From Batkoa obscura (lineage: Eukaryota > Entomophthoromycota > Entomophthoromycetes > Entomophthorales > Batkoaceae): a stretch of 20,732 bases of DNA. Both the position numbers and the translations under genes were made by a program. The notes beneath the pieces were generated by a model. The model was not told the DNA's origin, did no database searches, and saw only the letters and a list, made by a program, of their open reading frames with translations. The DNA is taken from contig JASVEC010000275.1 of the NCBI GenBank assembly GCA_030770535.1, positions 1 through 20,732 of the forward strand, in the 5' to 3' direction. Positions 18,371-20,732 of this stretch are shown in pieces (position 1 is the first letter of the stretch; every line of letters starts with the position of its first letter).

Positions 18371-18988
18371 AATTTAAATTTTAATAAACTTTCAACTTCA
18401 TTGTTTTATAAGCTATTGAATGTTAATACTATTTATTATTTATAATTTATCAAATAAAATTCTTATATTTGACTAAAAAGTAAAAAATAAATAATGGGGA
18501 TATTCTTTTTAACTTCATTACTTTTTCTATTTTAAGCACTACTTGAGTGGAAAGATTGTAGTAAAATTCTTAAACAAAAAAACACACCCCCTAATATTAT
18601 TAAACTATGTTTAAACAAATTTGTAAAAATAAAATCAAAATCAAACAAATAATAACATGTAAAGCCAATCTTCCTGTATACCCCTTAATACCTTAAAGCA
18701 GCCGCTACTCTTTATATTTATCATTTGATCATATTAAAGTTTACCAAGTAGTAAAAATGAAATAAATATAGTCAAATATTCAATTAATGGCTTTAAGTGT
18801 ATACACAGATCCTTGGTACATACTTATTCTTTTCGTGTTCATTATCTCAAATATAAAGTAAATGACCACGATTTTATATAGAACTTGAATTAATTGCTTA
18901 TTATGGCCCTTTGTATGAAAAATTAGCATTGAAAGTGTAAAAAATTTGATTATATTATCTCATTACACATTATTTTATTGTTACAATT
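18371..18988. other. Intergenic between convergent genes D and E, with one MITE copy
   Basis: 618 bp holding the 3' ends of D (plus strand) and E (minus strand) and MITE copy 6 at 18495-18592. Nothing else is recognisable. Confidence 0.5.
18495..18592 (+). mobile_element. MITE copy 6 (TGGGG family)
   Basis: 98 bp beginning TGGGGATATTCTTTTTAACT and ending AAAAAAACACACCCCCT, with the core AAGCACTACTTGAGTG. It is flanked by AA at 18493-18494 and AA at 18593-18594, a 2-bp repeat that is weak evidence alone in AT-rich DNA. It starts 125 bp after the stop of gene D. Confidence 0.8.
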
Positions 18989-20245
18989 TTAATTAAAATA
19001 TGAAAGTTGGTTAAAAGTAGTTGCTAGATGGCTTGGTAATTCATAGTGATCAAGGGCACTCTTAATGGAATCTAAAGCAAACCTAGCTTGGCTTGAGACT
19101 CTTTTACTGTTATATGTTTGTAATAGATTTAGTTTTTCTATCATTTTCAAACAAATATTCTCACTTTTGTTGTATAACTCTAAGTAGTTGTTATCTTTAA
19201 AATGCAGTATATTGAAATAAAAATATATACTATATATTATTTGACTTAAATAGGGTAGCTCATAATTTGCGTGGTATTGAATCTCATCGCCTCTAGGAGT
19301 AAGTTTAATAAATGAAGTATTTTTTAGTACATTTAAGTAGATATCTTTATCTAAAAAGCTTTCACTAATCTTGTTAGAAATCTCGAATAGCAACTCTATT
19401 TCATGTCTTGGAAAAATAATTGGTTTTGGGTATATCAACACTGAAGGGTAATACAATGAAATAAAATTTGTTTGTTGTATAATATAAAAATAATAATGCA
19501 AATTAGAGCCGTAATTATCTTCTCGATCACCGTCAAATTGATAGGTTTGATTCAAGTTTAGAATAGAAACCAAACAAAAACTGAAATCATCTGAAGATAA
19601 TTTTAATTCTTCGACTGGTATTTTAGAATAATCTTTTTCATTATACTTTAGTTTTAATTTGTATACATGATTGGCTATTTTCATATTAACTTCTCCTATA
19701 TTCTTTACAACTGTGGTTTGTAACCACTCTCCAACAAGTCCCTTTTTAACTAAAGATTTAAAATCGAAGTTGTTTACTTTCCTACTATTTTGAATGAATG
19801 GTGATAGTACCTGAATATCAAAACGTATTAAAGGAAAATCAGGTATGGTAGAGCATAATATAAGATAATTTACATACAGCGTTTTCCAAAGCTTGGTTCC
19901 TTTTTCAAAATCACTAGAATTAGCAAACTGGTTATCACAATTGTTATAATTCAAGCATTCTGCCATTCTGATAGCAGAAGTGTAATAAAGTTTGGCTTTA
20001 GCATAATTGAAATGTGTTAAACTAACATAGGTTAGCAGGCCAAGCGCAACAATATCGCTATAAGTAGGTGAGGAATAAGCCAGTGGTAAGAGCTGCTTTA
20101 TTTTCCTTAAGCAGCTCCCATATATATATTTGTAAAGGCTTCCCTTGCGAGATAGTGTAAACCTTGCTAACATTGCTAAATATGCGCAAGATAATAAATC
20201 AGGCTTTCGATTTAGATCAACGTATTCATTCAAATTCTCAACCAT
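18989..20245 (-). CDS. Transcription factor E, middle-homology and C-terminal part (418 codons)
   Basis: The frame begins MVENLNEYVDLNRKPDLLSC. The segment PDLLSCAYLAMLARF, then a helical stretch with YAKAKLYYTSAIRMAECL, resembles the fungal-specific transcription factor domain that follows a zinc cluster. It has no zinc cluster of its own, and the first ATG follows an in-frame TAA at once, so this is probably not a free-standing gene. The frame at 20691-20230 on the same strand overlaps its first 16 nt in another register and carries the linker expected just before this domain. I read both as one gene interrupted by a one-base deletion near 20245-20270. The remaining 418 codons are open, suggesting a recent break or a sequence error. 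Confidence 0.7.
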   Translation of the reverse strand: MVENLNEYVDLNRKPDLLSCAYLAMLARFTLSRKGSLYKYIYGSCLRKIKQLLPLAYSSPTYSDIVALGLLTYVSLTHFNYAKAKLYYTSAIRMAECLNYNNCDNQFANSSDFEKGTKLWKTLYVNYLILCSTIPDFPLIRFDIQVLSPFIQNSRKVNNFDFKSLVKKGLVGEWLQTTVVKNIGEVNMKIANHVYKLKLKYNEKDYSKIPVEELKLSSDDFSFCLVSILNLNQTYQFDGDREDNYGSNLHYYFYIIQQTNFISLYYPSVLIYPKPIIFPRHEIELLFEISNKISESFLDKDIYLNVLKNTSFIKLTPRGDEIQYHANYELPYLSQIIYSIYFYFNILHFKDNNYLELYNKSENICLKMIEKLNLLQTYNSKRVSSQARFALDSIKSALDHYELPSHLATTFNQLSYFN

Positions 20246-20691
20246 AATTTATAAGGATCGATTACTTTGACAAAAACTTCTCTCCCTTGTTCTAAGAATG
20301 TACCATATTTTTGTCCGATATTTATTATTATTTTATTATCTATAGTAAAATAACGTTCATTTGAGTCATAGTATTTGTGAAAATTTAATATAGCCGACTT
20401 TATCTTATACTCATAAGCGAGTATCTCTGTCTCATATTCGATACATTTTATGTTATTTTCATTCAACTCTTTTAAAATAACATTAATCCATCTTATATAT
20501 TCTAAAAATCTTAATTAGTATTATTTGATTATTTTAAAATTACCATATGTTAGACCTTTAATATCCTTATTACTACACTGTAATATACTTTTAGAATTGT
20601 TTATTAATATCTCCAAGTTGTCAAGTCTTATTCTAAACGCGTCCGCTTGGCTTCTTATTTTTTGGGGTCGATTCCTCTTTTTTACTTCCAT
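20230..20691 (-). CDS. Transcription factor E, 5' part with linker and coiled coil (two exons)
   Basis: From ATG at 20691 the frame reads MEVKKRNRPQKIRSQADAFR, then IRLDNLEILINNS, the basic linker and dimerisation coil that normally follows a fungal zinc cluster. A 42-nt intron (20543-20502) joins it to LTYEYIRWINVILKELNENN, and the frame stops at 20230; 139 residues in all. The zinc cluster itself is absent. TGA lies two codons before the ATG, so the cluster may be lost or may sit in an earlier exon. A possible intron 20729-20685 (GTTAAG donor, CTAAT branch-like site, GGAAG acceptor, 45 nt) would join the linker to a frame beyond the window edge. Both readings are inference. Confidence 0.6.
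20502..20543 (-). other. Intron in the 5' part of gene E (42 nt)
   Basis: On the minus strand: ACATATG|GTAATTTT at the donor, TACTAAT as a near-consensus branch site, and GATTTTTAG|AATATA at the acceptor. It is phase 1, completing a GAA codon. Splicing removes an in-frame TAA and joins two open frames. Confidence 0.8.
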
Positions 20692-20732
20692 TTTTCAAAG
20701 AATGATTAGAGAAGCTTGGCAAACTTAACAAA

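Noticed and set aside
20230-20310. An intron joining the two frames of gene E
   Set aside because: I tried the visible GT donors (near 20265 and 20309) with the AG at 20237. The results were too short or left the frame closed, so a one-base change explains the break better.
20525-20728. 67-codon plus-strand frame at the right edge
   Set aside because: It overlaps the linker exon of gene E on the opposite strand, which has a matching intron and family features.

Overview
The window is strongly AT-rich eukaryotic DNA, almost certainly fungal. It carries five genes or gene remnants for fungal-type transcription factors: four show a complete Zn2Cys6 (Gal4-type) cluster, and the fifth shows only the linker and middle-homology parts. 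Two short spliceosomal introns (58 and 42 nt; GTAAGT or GTAATT donors, a TACTAAT branch site, TTTTTAG acceptors) fit a fungus. The low GC, short introns and expanded zinc-cluster paralogues bring to mind an early-diverging lineage such as Conidiobolus and its relatives. That placement is a guess from memory, not something the sequence proves.

Layout. 1-1395 (-): zinc-cluster factor A, with one intron, running off the left edge. 2305-4024 (-): zinc-cluster factor B, broken by a frameshift in a homopolymer. 4025-5529: non-coding, with two facing ~100-bp mini-elements. 5530-7995 and 9155-11620: two copies in direct orientation of a 2,466-bp DNA transposon with 23-bp terminal inverted repeats and an intact 567-residue DDE-type transposase, separated by 1,159 bp that holds another mini-element. 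12590-14371 (+) and 16643-18370 (+): intact, intronless zinc-cluster factors C and D, close paralogues of B, with two mini-elements between them and one after D. 18989-20691 (-): a broken transcription-factor gene E, with the coiled-coil linker and middle-homology region in different frames, running to or past the right edge.

How it fits together. B, C and D form one local paralogue family: identical cysteine spacing, a shared post-cluster motif and shared C-terminal helices. The six mini-elements form one MITE family whose ends (TGGGG...) and first ~45 bp resemble the left end of the full-length transposon. Each is flanked by a 2-bp direct repeat of varying sequence (TA, GG, TA, TC, CA, AA). 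The best reading is an active or recently active transposon with a degenerate MITE family, scattered through the intergenic spaces of an expanding transcription-factor cluster.
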